DNA from: Tachypleus tridentatus
Taxonomy: Eukaryota; Arthropoda; Merostomata; Xiphosura; Limulidae
Assembly (NCBI RefSeq): GCF_004210375.1
Contig: NC_134833.1
Span: forward strand, 23,254,063 to 23,318,062
Length of the DNA stretch: 64,000 nt
Direction of reading: 5' to 3'
Shown: positions 12,970-23,817 of the stretch, piece after piece
Layout of the letters: every line of letters starts with the position of its first letter
How positions within the stretch are numbered: the first letter of the stretch is position 1
Notes under the pieces: model-generated
Told to the model about the DNA's origin: nothing
The model's database searches: none
What the model saw: only the letters and a program-made list of their open reading frames with translations
Position numbers and translations under genes: made by a program

Positions 12970-13205
12970 TTCCCGTGGTGTGTTTGTGTGTTTTCTTATA
13001 GCAAAGCCACATCGGATTATCTGGTGAGCCCACCGATGGAAATCGAACCCCTGATTTTAGTGTTGTAAATCCGTAGACTTACCTCTGTAGTACGTAGTGT
13101 GTGTTTTCTTTAGCAAAGTCACATCGAGCTATCTGCTGTGTCAACCGAGAGGAATCGAATACCTAATTTTAGCAGTGTAAATCCAAAGACTTACTGCTGT
13201 CCCAG
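12970..13205 (-). mobile_element. Two tandem SINE-2 copies
   Basis: Two reverse-oriented copies of a ~110-bp tRNA-derived SINE, at about 12970-13087 and 13098-13205. Both carry the tail complement gtgtgttttctt(at)agcaaag, the box B complement (gaatcgaa / aaatcgaac) and the head complement gtaaatccgtagacttac. The copies differ at many positions, so they are probably independent insertions. Confidence 0.85.
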
Positions 13206-13648
13206 GAAGAGTACCCTATGATGGGCAGAGTACACATAGCCCCTAGTATAACTTTATGCTACAAAAATAACAACAAGAACTTACTATCAATTACAATTGT
13301 AATTTAATAGTAATAACTAATAAAGTTGCTGATGGGTTGTATAAAACTTAAAACAGAAAACAAGAAACGATTATAAACGTACAAAACTAAATCAGTAGTT
13401 TATTACGTTAACAAAAGTATTGCGTTTTGTTTCCTATATTCATTATCTGCTTTTACTTTTTTTGTAAAATTACACATGTGTAATTACGAATTAATATTAA
13501 ATATCTTGTCATTAGTATTACCATACATTCATATTAACAAGTTTTCCGGTTTTCTTTAATGTCACGAGTATTTTTTTTCATTTTCTCTGTAAAATTTTGT
13601 GTATTACTTTTATACAAATATAATATTAAGATGACGAAATGTTATGTG
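13206..13648. other. 3' flank of the fusogen-like gene
   Basis: AT-rich unique DNA just downstream of the minus-strand gene. No other feature seen. Confidence 0.5.
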
Positions 13649-13659
13649 TTTATTTTATT
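13649..13659 (-). terminator. Two overlapping AATAAA poly(A) signals
   Basis: On the minus strand the stop codon TAA (13662-13660) is followed immediately by AATAAAATAAA, which holds two overlapping AATAAA hexamers (13659-13654 and 13654-13649). If used, the 3' UTR would be very short, a few tens of bases. Assignment as the functional signal is inferred from position. Confidence 0.55.
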
Positions 13660-16600
13660 TTACTTTCTTATACAAGTAATTATCTTTGTGATAAGCACAA
13701 TAACAAGAAAGGCGAGTATCACTTGAAGTACCATAGCACCCGTCCCTTTCCATCCGCTGAACCAGTTCAGTGGATTTATTAAGGCCAGTAAAAGGTCTAA
13801 TCCTTCAGCATCCCAGGGATGATAATCTTCTTCCAATACGTCTACGTCTCCGTATGTTCCGTCCTGTCTAATTACTCCCTCTAGTGGTTCTTTCTTACAA
13901 CCAATATATTTGCATAATGGGGTTTTGACAGACACCGCCCGGAGGCAAAGTTTTGTGTGATTGGCACAGAAGCCAATAGATTTGTAGACTATTAGATTTT
14001 GAGGTTCTTTATATTTACTGTCAATTGAGAAATAAGACTTCTTGCGATGTTCATGCATCACCCAGCCAAGTACGGTGCCTGAAATTGAACATTCAAATAT
14101 ATAAAATCATAGAACTAAGATATGCAAATACAGAAAATCACAGAAAATGAAAACATTTAATTACGTAAAATCATAGAACCAAAGTATTTAAATACAGAAA
14201 ATCATAGAACTAAAGCATTCAAATAGAGAAAATCATAGAACCAAAGCATTCAAACACAGAAAGTAAAAAAAGGAAATATTTCAAATATAAAGAAGCACAG
14301 AACTAAAACATTCAAATACAACAAATCGTAAAACTCAGTGATGTCGAGAAAACCCACTTGTTGAGAAATATATATACACAAACGGCTCGTTTGGGTTGAG
14401 AAAACATTTCACGAAGAAGAACGAACAACGTTTGGACCTTCCTCTGTCATCGTCAGGTTCACAAATTATAGTTCTAAAACAATGTACACTAATATGTTTT
14501 TTATAAACAAATGTGGCATGCTTAGCCACCAAAAATAAAAACAACAACAAATATATCACTCTTACCAGAGACATAAGTCATTTCGAAGTTTAATGTATCT
14601 TAAGACTGTTTACAGTTTTTCAATGCTTTTTGCGGTTTCTATGGACATTTTTGCGTTAACTTACTCCTTGTTGATGGATCCTCACCAGATCTGGTATGAA
14701 GATATGTTGGATCAGTGCGGTGATACCTGCAGAGTTGCAGTTTCGCATTTTGTGTTTGGTAGTATTTATTGACTTTTATTTTTTACAATTCCACATAAGA
14801 GAAGAAACTTTCAGGTCCAAAGATAACCTTTCATCATTAATCGTGAATTTACATGACTTCGGTCCAGGGGCACGGGTACCCCAATTAGTTATTGATAATG
14901 TGGAAGTACTAGAAGGAAAAATAAGCATAATTTCGTCTTTAATAATAAGGATAATTTAATTTGAGTCGTGACGTTTCATAGTTTACAGCTGTGGGTGCGT
15001 TATAAGAGGAACAGTCAATACCAGTGCTAGACTATTTGGTCAGAATCATAGTGGTTTCTGACCTCGTAATTTAGTTCCTTAAGGTGTCGTTAAGGTAAAT
15101 AAACAAACTTAAGACCTAAATTAAACAAGAAATACATATAATGCATTTGTTCTATATTGTTTATATTTTACTGATCATTATCATATATTAAAGTTGGAAC
15201 AACGTGGTCTGGAGGTTAAGACACCCAACTTGCAAGCTGCGGTCGCGGGATAGACACCTGGCGCCAAACATGTTCTATCTTTCAGTCGTGGGAACATTAC
15301 ACTATGACGACCAATCCCACTATTTATTGATAAGGAGTGTTCCATGAGTTGACGGTGAGCACTGGTGATTGGTTGATTTTCTTCTGGTCGACAGTTGAAA
15401 ATTAGGAATGGCGGCGGTAGATAGTCTCAACATTTTTGCCATAAACAAACTATACTTAGAACCTTTGATGTAAAGTAACCTGATATTATACTTAGGATTT
15501 AATATAATAAAATTAAAAATTAACTTTTTAGTTAATGAATACAATCTTGTTTTAAAAATTGACGAGAAATCACTTAATTTCACAAATTGAAAACACTGAA
15601 AAAAAAAAACTTAAATTAATTCGAATGCACTGAATCATCAGTTGGATACTTTCGCTTCTAAAGATATTTTCGGCCACAATTCTAATAATATCTCACGAAC
15701 TTCGAACGCACTTAGAGGATTTAGGTTAGCCCTAAATCCTAATTTCCTAATTTTTAACTAAAGATGAAAGAAAATGTTAAGGCGACTCACCAGATATTCC
15801 TTTAAGACTGATATTTAGAAACTCATTGGAATATTTGTCTAAAATGATTTCAGCGTTAAAATCGTGGAGAACTGACGGCTGATAGTGGAAGATTACGTCA
15901 GCTACTTCGCGAAGGTAAAAATTGAAGTTAATGCGATGTACATTAGAAAGGATCTCCTCTACGCGTTGTTCGACCATGTTGTACGTCACCTTCTTCACAT
16001 TGTGTTTGTACAGATCCCGCACTGAAGCTGACACAAGCTCTGGCTCGTCCGTGACAATCGAATGTTGAAAGAAAATCTTGTTTGTTCTGCAGTGATAAAC
16101 TTTCACAGTAGTTTTGGACAGCACCGCACTTCGTGCTGGAGGGTAAAATTTATTGGTATATTTAAGCCACCCCAATTTTGTTAAGTCATATGTTCCTGGT
16201 TCGTTCAAACGGACGTGCGTGGTTTGATAAACATCTCCCGCCGAATTGACAAAGTACATGCCCTGTTGGAGGTGATTTTCCTGCTTTACGCTTGTTAGTT
16301 CTATTTCAAAGGTTTCTGAGGAAAACCTTCCTTCAGTGCTGTACGTTTCGAGGTAATCAGGCTGTCCCATGGGTTCACTATGTCCATTCAGGGCTACTTT
16401 CATTATCCGTATTTTGGTTCTCGGTGCTCCAAGCTGCAAAGCTGTGTAGTTTCCTTTTACCAAGTTCGGCATCATCCACACCTTGCAACAAACGTCGGCT
16501 TCTGATTTTAAAAAATGGAGCAAACACCCCTTCGAAGCAGATACGGTGTAAAACTGGTAACAAACAGCCGACGAGTCTTGGTTGTGACACATGTGATTTC

Positions 16601-17000
16601 CGTATTCTGGAGCACATTTGTCATTTCCCCCAGGACAGTCACAGTAACAAGAAAGTTTCACACTTGCTTGACTGAAATAATAGAGATTTTGTACTGGATA
16701 TTCATTCCACACTGCTTCTAAGCGAATAGCATAAACAATCCTTTTTCGATGTCCTCCATCAAAAAAACGGCCTTCTTCTGACTCTTCTCTGATAATCACG
16801 CTGATACACAACGTTTGTCCTAGGGTCAGTGGTATCCTAGCAACAGTACCTTCTAATGTCAAGCCTTTTTGATCCCTCGATTCGAAGGTTACACGAGTCA
16901 CAATTGGGAGAGTTTCGTCACAACGAAATTCTGCCACGTAACCTTGAGCAAAAACTACCAAAGCTGTATAAATCACCAGCTGTGACTCTTTCGGCGCCAT
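13660..17000 (-). CDS. EFF-1/AFF-1-like (FF family) cell-cell fusogen, two exons
   Basis: Exon 1 (17000-15791) and exon 2 (14078-13660) join in phase 1 across a GTGAGT donor and a TTTCAG acceptor, giving 542 residues. The ATG sits in a good context (AAAATGG) and opens a signal peptide (hydrophobic about 8-20). The ectodomain has 16 cysteines: 27, 65, 118, 120, 122, 129, 138, 147, 159, 171, 172, 304, 441, 448, 459 and 464. These include SCYCDCPGG at 117-125 and CC at 171-172. N-glycosylation sites are N184, N396 and N443. An acidic stem precedes INPLNWFSG and a membrane span at about 518-534; the tail is about 8 residues with one Cys. FF fusogens are type I proteins of this layout, with 16 conserved ectodomain cysteines and a class II viral-fusogen fold, that merge somatic cells; AFF-1 is about 590 residues. 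No disabling change is seen. The alternative is another class II-type fusexin. Reading frame and splicing are firm; the family call is from memory. Confidence 0.8.
14088..14335 (+). repeat. Diverged ~31-bp minisatellite (~8 copies)
   Basis: The unit is approximately agaaaatcatagaaccaaag followed by cattcaaatac. Copies vary in length and sequence. It lies inside the intron just upstream of the exon 2 acceptor. Confidence 0.8.
14336..14466 (-). repeat. Dispersed repeat D copy (gacgatgac / cgttgttc motif)
   Basis: Read on the minus strand it begins gtgaacctgacgatgacaga, continues with an aacgttgttcg block, then ttttctcaacccaaacgagc. The same order of blocks recurs near 28.78 kb and 50.87/51.18 kb, so it is a dispersed family. 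The coding-looking minus frame here is only this repeat. Confidence 0.65.
14985..15450 (+). mobile_element. Two decayed SINE-1 remnants in the intron
   Basis: A 3' fragment (gctgtgggtgcgttataaga) lies at about 14985-15060. A longer decayed copy at about 15197-15450 keeps ggttaagacacccaactt, caaacatgttctatctttca, ccaatcccactatttattg and a terminal ataaacaaac. Confidence 0.65.
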
Positions 17001-17500
17001 TTTGTTTGGTAATAAGTGAAAAATTCGGATGCGAATAATGGTGTTTTCTTTTAAATGAAGGTAAAAGACAGGAGGTGCTTTCTACATGATTTGTGAGTGC
17101 TGTGGAAAAAGTAAAAAGAAACTTAAATTCGGTTATTTACGCATTCACGGTAATTCAAAATTATATACACACATAAACACGTTTGAAAGTCTGATATAAG
17201 AAAGGCATCGAAGTATAACCTACAACCTAGGTTTCCAAGGCTATATATCTGGCTTCTCTGAATAGGTTGAAAAACAAACGAAAGAAGTATATCTACATAA
17301 CATAAAACTACTGGCGGTTTTGAACGTTTTGGAAAACTGAAGATAAATACGGTCATGATACGAAAATTTGTTTGTAACTTTAACCAGTGTAATGTTTGCA
17401 GAACTTCACGATATAAAAATATTTTAAAAAGAAAAAAACATCTTGGAATGTAAGTTACGTTATTAAAAAAAGCTATGATGACGCGGTGGTTTATATCAGT
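17001..17500. other. 5' flank of the fusogen-like gene
   Basis: The presumed promoter and 5' UTR of the minus-strand gene lie here, but I see no clear TATA box or initiator. A 135-codon minus frame (17530-17123) has no signal peptide, domain or codon support. Confidence 0.4.
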
Positions 17501-18240
17501 ACATGCACGTGCAGGTATTTCATTACGCACCTGCGAGCATATACCGAAATACGAACTTTTTTTTCGCTTTTCTTCTCTGTAGGTATTTGGGTATGTTGGA
17601 TACCCAGAAGGGTCAGGTGCAAAAGACCTCTTCCTCCATCCCTTACTTTCATTTCAGCTACTACTATGTTGTAGTTGTAGAGCTTTAGGGCATGGCCAGG
17701 TGGTTAAGACACTCGACTCGTAATCCGAGGGTCGCGGGTTCAAATCCCCGTCACACCAAAAATGCTCGCTCTTTCAGTGAAATACGAACCTGCACGCGCA
17801 TCTATCCAAATTCGAACCTGCGATAATTGGACCCAGAATCAAACCTGCACGCGCATATACCTAGAAACGTACCTGCGGAGTGCATACCCAAAATCTAACC
17901 TGCTTCGCGCATTAACCCAAATACCCTTCTGTGTGCACATGTGTCAATATACGCAACTGCGCACTCATGTACGTAAATTTGATTCTGCGTGCGCTGGTAC
18001 CAGTATAAGCAGTTACGCGCACGTGTTCCAACATACGCTTTTGCGCACGCATATACTAATGTATGCACCTGAACGCATGCAACCCGAATCGAACCTAAGC
18101 GCATACATCTGTATTCTCATCCGAGCGCATATGTACCAATATACGCACATGCGCACGATGGTACCGAAATACAAGTACGATCCTGCTCGCACGTGTGTGC
18201 GCATACATAAACAAAAATCCATTTTTGCTTCCGTAGCTTG
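17500..18240 (+). repeat. Decayed GC-richer minisatellite upstream of the fusogen-like gene
   Basis: Irregular ~25-32-bp units containing (c)aaatacgaacctgc, gcgcatatac and tgcgcacg. They recur at about 17500-17560 and again at 17780-18230. The block is unusually rich in alternating GCGCAC/CATGCG steps for this AT-rich window. Both strands are open (161 codons plus; 69 codons minus, twice), as expected of stop-poor repeats. A truncated SINE-1 and about 130 bp of other DNA interrupt it. Confidence 0.7.
17688..17780 (+). mobile_element. SINE-1 head, 3'-truncated
   Basis: Intact tRNA-like head from ggcatggccaggtggttaag to gctcgctctttcag, ending abruptly at the minisatellite. The anticodon region and box B (gggttcaaatcccc) are present. 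Loss of the 3' end is unusual, because target-primed insertion normally truncates the 5' end. Confidence 0.88.
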
Positions 18241-18559
18241 TACGTAATGCTAAGTGTTTATTTTAAAGATAATTTTAACAATACTTCAGAATAGTATCTT
18301 TTTGAATGTCTCTCAAAAAGTTAATCTTTAAAAAAAATAGTAAACATTTTCTCCTGTGTTACTGTCGAACAAACAAAATAATTTATCATGTTTTTTTAAC
18401 AATTTATTGTTTGATAAACAAATAAAGAAAAAATTTCTCCAAAAGAACAAAAGAACAAACCTTAGTTTTACCCATTTTTACAAAGAAATGAACAAGAGTG
18501 CGTTTTGTTTGTTCGATTCCTCATTTGCTTGCGTAGGAATAAACAAAGTAATTTATCCA
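18241..18559. other. AT-rich DNA with degenerate edge copies of array S4
   Basis: Includes ctgtcgaacaaacaaaataa and tgtttgataaacaaataaag blocks that resemble broken units of the following satellite. No gene. Confidence 0.5.
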
Positions 18560-21292
18560 ACTTTTCACACTTGCTTATAAAAGAACGAAAAATGAGTCCT
18601 CTCAGTTTTCACACTTGTTTATAAAAGAACGAACAAGAGGAATCCTCTCAATTTTCACACTTGTTTATAAAAGAACGAACAAGAGGGGTCCTCTCAGTTT
18701 TCACACTTGTTTATAAAAGAACGAACAAGAGGAGTCCTCTCAGTTTTCACACTTGTTTTTAAAGGAACAAACAAAATGAGTCCATTCAGTTTTCACACCT
18801 GTTTATAAAAGAACGAACAAGGGGAGTCCTCTCAGTTTTCACACTTGTTTATAAAAGAACGAACAAGAAGAGTCCTCTCAGTTTTCACACTTGTTTATAA
18901 AAGAACGAACAAGAGGAGTCCTCTCAGTTTTCACACTTGTTTATAAAAGAACGAACAAGAAGAGTCCTCTCAGTTTTCACACTTGTTTATAAAAGAACGA
19001 ACAAAATGAGTCCATCACACTTGTTTTCAGTTTTCACACCTGTTTATAAAAGAACGAACAAGGGAGTCCTCTCAGTTTTCACACTTGTTTATAAAAGAAC
19101 GAACAAGAAGAGTCCTCTCAGTTTTCACACTTGTTTTTAAAGGAACAAACAAAATGAGTCCATTCAGTTTTCACACCTGTTTATAAAAGAACGAACAAGA
19201 AGAGTCCTCTCAGTTTTCACACTTGTTTTTAAAGGAACAAACAAAATGAGTCCATTCAGTTTTCACACCTGTTTATAAAAGAACGAACAAGAAGAGTCCT
19301 CTCAGTTTTCACACTTGTTTATAAAAGAACGAACAAGAGGAGTCCTCTCAGTTTTCACACTTGTTTTTAAAGGAACAAACAAAATGAGTCCATTCAGTTT
19401 TCACACCTGTTTATAAAAGAACGAACAAGAAGAGTCCTCTCAGTTTTCACACTTGTTTTTAAAGGAACAAACAAAATGAGTCCATTCAGTTTTCACACCT
19501 GTTTATAAAAGAACGAACAAGGAAAGTCCTCTCAGTTTTCACACTTGTTTATAAAAGAACGAACAAGAGGGGTCCTCTCAGTTTTCACACCTGTTTATAA
19601 AAGAACGAACAAGGGGAGTCCTCTCAGTTTTCACACTTGTTTATAAAAGAACGAACAAGAGGAGTCCTCTCAGTTTTCACACTTGTTTTTAAAGGAACAA
19701 ACAAAATGAGTCCATTCAGTTTTCACACCTGTTTATAAAAGAACGAACAAGGGGAGTCCTCTCAGTTTTCACACTTGTTTATAAAAGAACGAACAAGAGG
19801 GGTCCTCTCAGTTTTCACACTTGTTTATAAAAGAACGAACAAGAGGAGTCCTCTCAGTTTTCACACTTGTTTTTAAAGGAACAAACAAAATGAGTCCATT
19901 CAGTTTTCACACCTGTTTATAAAAGAACGAACAAGGGGAGTCCTCTCAGTTTTCACACTTGTTTATAAAAGAACGAACAAAAAGAGTCCTCTCAGTTTTC
20001 ACACTTGTTTATAAAAGAACGAACAAGAGGAGTCCTCTCAGTTTTCACACTTGTTTATAAAAGAACGAACAAGAAGAGTCCTCTCAGTTTTCACACTTGT
20101 TTTTAAAGGAACAAACAAAATGAGTCCATTCAGTTTTCACACCTGTTTATAAAAGAACGAACAAGGGGAGTCCTCTCAGTTTTCACACTTGTTTATAAAA
20201 GAACGAACAAGAAGAGTCCTCTCAGTTTTCACACTTGTTTTTAAAGGAACAAACAAAATGAGTCCATTCAGTTTTCACACCTGTTTATAAAAGAACGAAC
20301 AAGAAGAGTCCTCTCAGTTTTCACACTTGTTTTTAAAGGAACAAACAAAATGAGTCCATTCAGTTTTCACACCTGTTTATAAAAGAACGAACAAGAAGAG
20401 TCCTCTCAGTTTTCACACTTGTTTATAAAAGAACGAACAAGAGGAGTCCTCTCAGTTTTCACACTTGTTTTAAAGGAACAAACAAAATGAGTCCATTCAG
20501 TTTTCACACCTGTTTATAAAGAACGAACAAGAAGAGTCCTCTCAGTTTTCACACTTGTTTTTAAAGGAACAAACAAAATGAGTCCATTCAGTTTTCACAC
20601 CTGTTTATAAAAGAACGAACAAGGGAGTCCTCTCAGTTTTCACACTTGTTTATAAAAGAACGAACAAGAGGGGTCCTCTCAGTTTTCACACCTGTTTATA
20701 AAAGAACGAACAAGGGGAGTCCTCTCAGTTTTCACACTTGTTTATAAAAGAACGAACAAGAGGAGTCCTCTCAGTTTTCACACTTGTTTTTAAAGGAACA
20801 AACAAAATGAGTCCATTCAGTTTTCACACCTGTTTATAAAAGAACGAACAAGGGGAGTCCTCTCAGTTTTCACACTTGTTTATAAAAGAACGAACAAGAG
20901 GGGTCCTCTCAGTTTTCACACTTGTTTATAAAAGAACGAACAAGAAGAGTCCTCTCAGTTTTCACACTTGTTTATAAAAGAACGAACAAGAGGAGTCCTT
21001 TCAGTTTTCACACTTGTTTTTAAAGGAACAAACAAAATGAGTCCATTCAGTTTTCACACCTGTTTATAAAAGAACGAACAAGGGGAGTCCTCTCAGTTTT
21101 CACACCTGTTTATAAAAGAACGAACAAGGGGAGTCCTCTCAGTTTTCATACTTGTTTATAAAAGAACGAACAAGAGGGGTCCTCTCAGTTTTCACACTTG
21201 TTTATAAAAGAACGAATAAGAAGAGTCCTCTCAGTTTTCACACTTGTTTATAAAAGAACGAACAAGAGGAGTCCTCTCAGTTTTCACACTTG
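18560..21292 (+). repeat. 46-bp satellite array S4 (~59 copies), two interleaved variants
   Basis: The main unit is agaacgaacaagaggagtcc followed by tctcagttttcacacttgtt and tataaa, 46 bp. A second variant (aggaacaaacaaaatgagtc, then cattcagttttcacacctg) is interspersed every two to six units, giving higher-order periodicity. A few units have single-base deletions (for example near 19065, 20468 and 20518). Confidence 0.97.
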
Positions 21293-22321
21293 ATAGTTCA
21301 TGTTTGATGAGCAAGAAGGACTCTGTTCTGAAGGATATTATACACTGGTGTTCTTTCTCCAGTAGAGGTGAAACCAAAGTTAATAGATAACAGTAGGTCT
21401 TATTAATTAATTACTTTAAGTAGTTAATATATAAAAATCAACTTTATGTAATAAATTATGTTTATTAACTTGTTTGCCATTGTTCGGTTCTCTGATGATG
21501 GCATATTTAGACTGACTCAGTAACTTGTTTCACACTGTTCAGATCTCTAATAAAGGTGTTTGGAGACCGACTCTGTGTTATTCATTACCGATTTTAGGAA
21601 CAATAGGTATTGAGATTTTAATGCTTGATGGTAAATGTTTTCTTGCAATAAAAGAAGAAAACAGATTTTTATCTATGGTTGTGTTATTCTATTTACCACA
21701 TCATGACAGTAAAATGGAAGCCAGGCTTACCTTTACATTGTATGCAAATTCTTCGCCGCTCAACTTACTCCTCTGTATTTTATGTTTGAACACAAACGCT
21801 CTACGAACATAGAGTTCGTTTTAATTGTGATGTCCTCAAAACATAATCGCTGTTCAGGTTTGTGGTATTGAACGTTTTATATCATTGATAACATAATCTT
21901 CAGACAAAGTACACATTTCATGACGTCAGTGATGATAATTACAAATGACATACACGTGTCTAACACTTCTGCGTGGATTATTATACGAGTTTCAAGTCCA
22001 CCGACAGACGTGGAAGAAAGTATATTTGTAACTCAGGTATATTCGCAGTGAAAAATTATTTTTTGTTATCTGTCCTTCAAATTACTTCTGTGAACAAACT
22101 GTAGTGTTTTTTATTAAAATGAATCTGCCAATGCCACGTCTTATGATTCGCCGTGCAAGTACGTATATTAAAAAACAATGCACTAAACATACGACCAACT
22201 TTTTCTACATGTGATCGTGAAATTGACGTAAGTCACTGACCCAACAGAAGATAGCTATGTTTTCGTTGTTATATTATGGAAGTACATGTTTATGAAACTA
22301 TAACTTTTTTTGGATGAATTG
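21293..22321. other. Unique DNA, no gene identified
   Basis: The longest open frame (21525-21812 plus, 95 codons) has no recognisable domain or signal peptide and no supporting splice context. Confidence 0.55.
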
Positions 22322-22590
22322 GTTTGGTTTGAATTTCGCGTAAAGCTACACGAAGGCTATCTGCGCTAACCGTCCCTAACTCAGCACCGTAAGACTAAAG
22401 AGAAGACAGCTAGTCATCACCATTCACCGCCAACTCTTGGGCTACTCTTTTACCAACAAATAGTGGGATTGATCGACACATAATAACGACTCCACGGCTG
22501 AAAGGGCGAGCATGTTTGGTATAATGGGGATTCGAACCCGCGACCCTCGAATTACGAGTCGAGTGCCTTAACTACCTCGCCATTCCGGGA
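22322..22590 (-). mobile_element. SINE-1 copy
   Basis: Reverse-oriented copy with gaatttcgcgtaaagctaca at the left, cggctgaaagggcgagcatg in the middle, and ctcgccattccggga (head complement) at the right. A very decayed second reverse copy seems to follow at about 22630-22840 (aactgaaggtaactagtcaa ... ggaccacgtctggccat). Confidence 0.9.
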
Positions 22591-22965
22591 CAATGTATGA
22601 ATTGTTTCAAAAGTTCATGCAATGTTACGTATAGTCGACCCTAGTTTGACCTAATAGACTAAACTGAAGGTAACTAGTCAAGAATACATCCTCACCAATT
22701 ACTGGATTACTGTTGTCTTACCAAATACTCAAATGTGACAGTGGCGTCTCCAAAACGACAAGTACATTTTCTGTGGGAACCAGGAACGAAAATACCTCCT
22801 GTTCGAGCAAGTTAACCACAGGACCACGTCTGGCCATTTGTGATATGGGTTAACTATTTAACGAATATTCAATACGTAAAAAAATGAACACAGTTAAGAA
22901 TCATAATTTTTATCAAAGCATTTGTTTAGAGACATCATTAATTCGTGTAGTTGCTGCTAAAGAAC

Positions 22966-23817
22966 ACATGTATCGTACCAGTTCAACAGTAAAACCAGTT
23001 AGAACTATAATCATTCTTTATTGTTATTACATACCTACATGTATCGTACCAGTTCAACAGTAAAACCAGTTAGAACTATAATCATTCTTTATTGTTATTA
23101 CATACCTACATGTATCGTACCAGTTCAACAGTAAAACCAGTTAGAACTATAATCATTCTTTATTGTTATTACATACCTACATGTATCGTACCAGTTCAAC
23201 AGTAAAACCAGTTAGAACTATAATCATTCTTTATTGTTATTACATACCTACATGTATCGTACCAGTTCAACAGTAAAACCAGTTAGAACTATAATCATTC
23301 TTTATTGTTATTACATACCTACATGTATCGTACCAGTTCAACAGTAAAACCAGTTAGAACTATAATCATTCTTTATTGTTATTACATACCTACATGTATC
23401 GTTCCAGTTCAACAGTAAAACCAGTTAGAACTATAATCATTCTTTATTGTTATTACATACCTACATGTATCGTACCAGTTCAACAGTAAAACCAGTTAGA
23501 ACTATAATCATTCTTTATTGTTATTACATACCTACATGTATCGTACCAGTTCAACAGTAAAACCAGTTAGAACTATAATCATTCTTTATTGTTATTACAT
23601 ACCTACATGTATCGTACCAGTTCAACAGTAAAACCAGTTAGAACTATAATCATTCTTTATTGTTATTACATACCTACATGTATCGTACCAGTTCAACAGT
23701 AAAACCAGTTAGAACTATAATCATTCTTTATTGTTATTACATACCTACATGTATCGTACCAGTTCAACAGTAAAACCAGTTAGAACTATAATCATTCTTT
23801 ATTGTTATTACATACCT
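22966..23817 (+). repeat. 71-bp array S5, exactly 12 near-identical copies
   Basis: The unit starts acatgtatcgtaccagttca and ends attgttattacatacct, 71 bp. 12 x 71 = 852 matches the boundaries exactly. The only difference I see is cgttccag for cgtaccag near 23401. Such uniformity points to very recent expansion or strong homogenisation. Confidence 0.97.

Larger units (their letters stand above)
14079..15790 (-). other. Intron of the fusogen-like gene (1712 bp)
   Basis: Starts GTGAGT at 15790 and ends TTTCAG at 14079. It carries a 31-bp minisatellite, a dispersed repeat and SINE-1 remnants, listed separately. Short open frames inside it (for example 14696-14959 plus, 15320-15583 minus) overlap these repeats or AT-rich DNA and are not called. 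Confidence 0.8.

Noticed and set aside
16292-16675. Plus-strand frames opposite exon 1 of the fusogen-like gene (also 16378-16617, 16515-16721, 16856-17038)
   Set aside because: Shadows of the real minus-strand exon, with no protein-like features of their own.
13660-17000. Fusogen-like gene as an endogenous viral envelope
   Set aside because: It has an intron with canonical splice sites and no neighbouring polymerase, gag-like or LTR sequence. The cysteine layout fits the cellular FF family better, though a remote viral origin of the fold is not excluded.
17123-17530. 135-codon minus-strand frame upstream of the fusogen-like gene
   Set aside because: No signal peptide, domain or splice context; overlaps the decayed minisatellite at its start.
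17762-18247. 161-codon plus-strand frame
   Set aside because: Begins in a SINE-1 fragment and runs through a stop-poor degenerate minisatellite; the opposite strand is also open.
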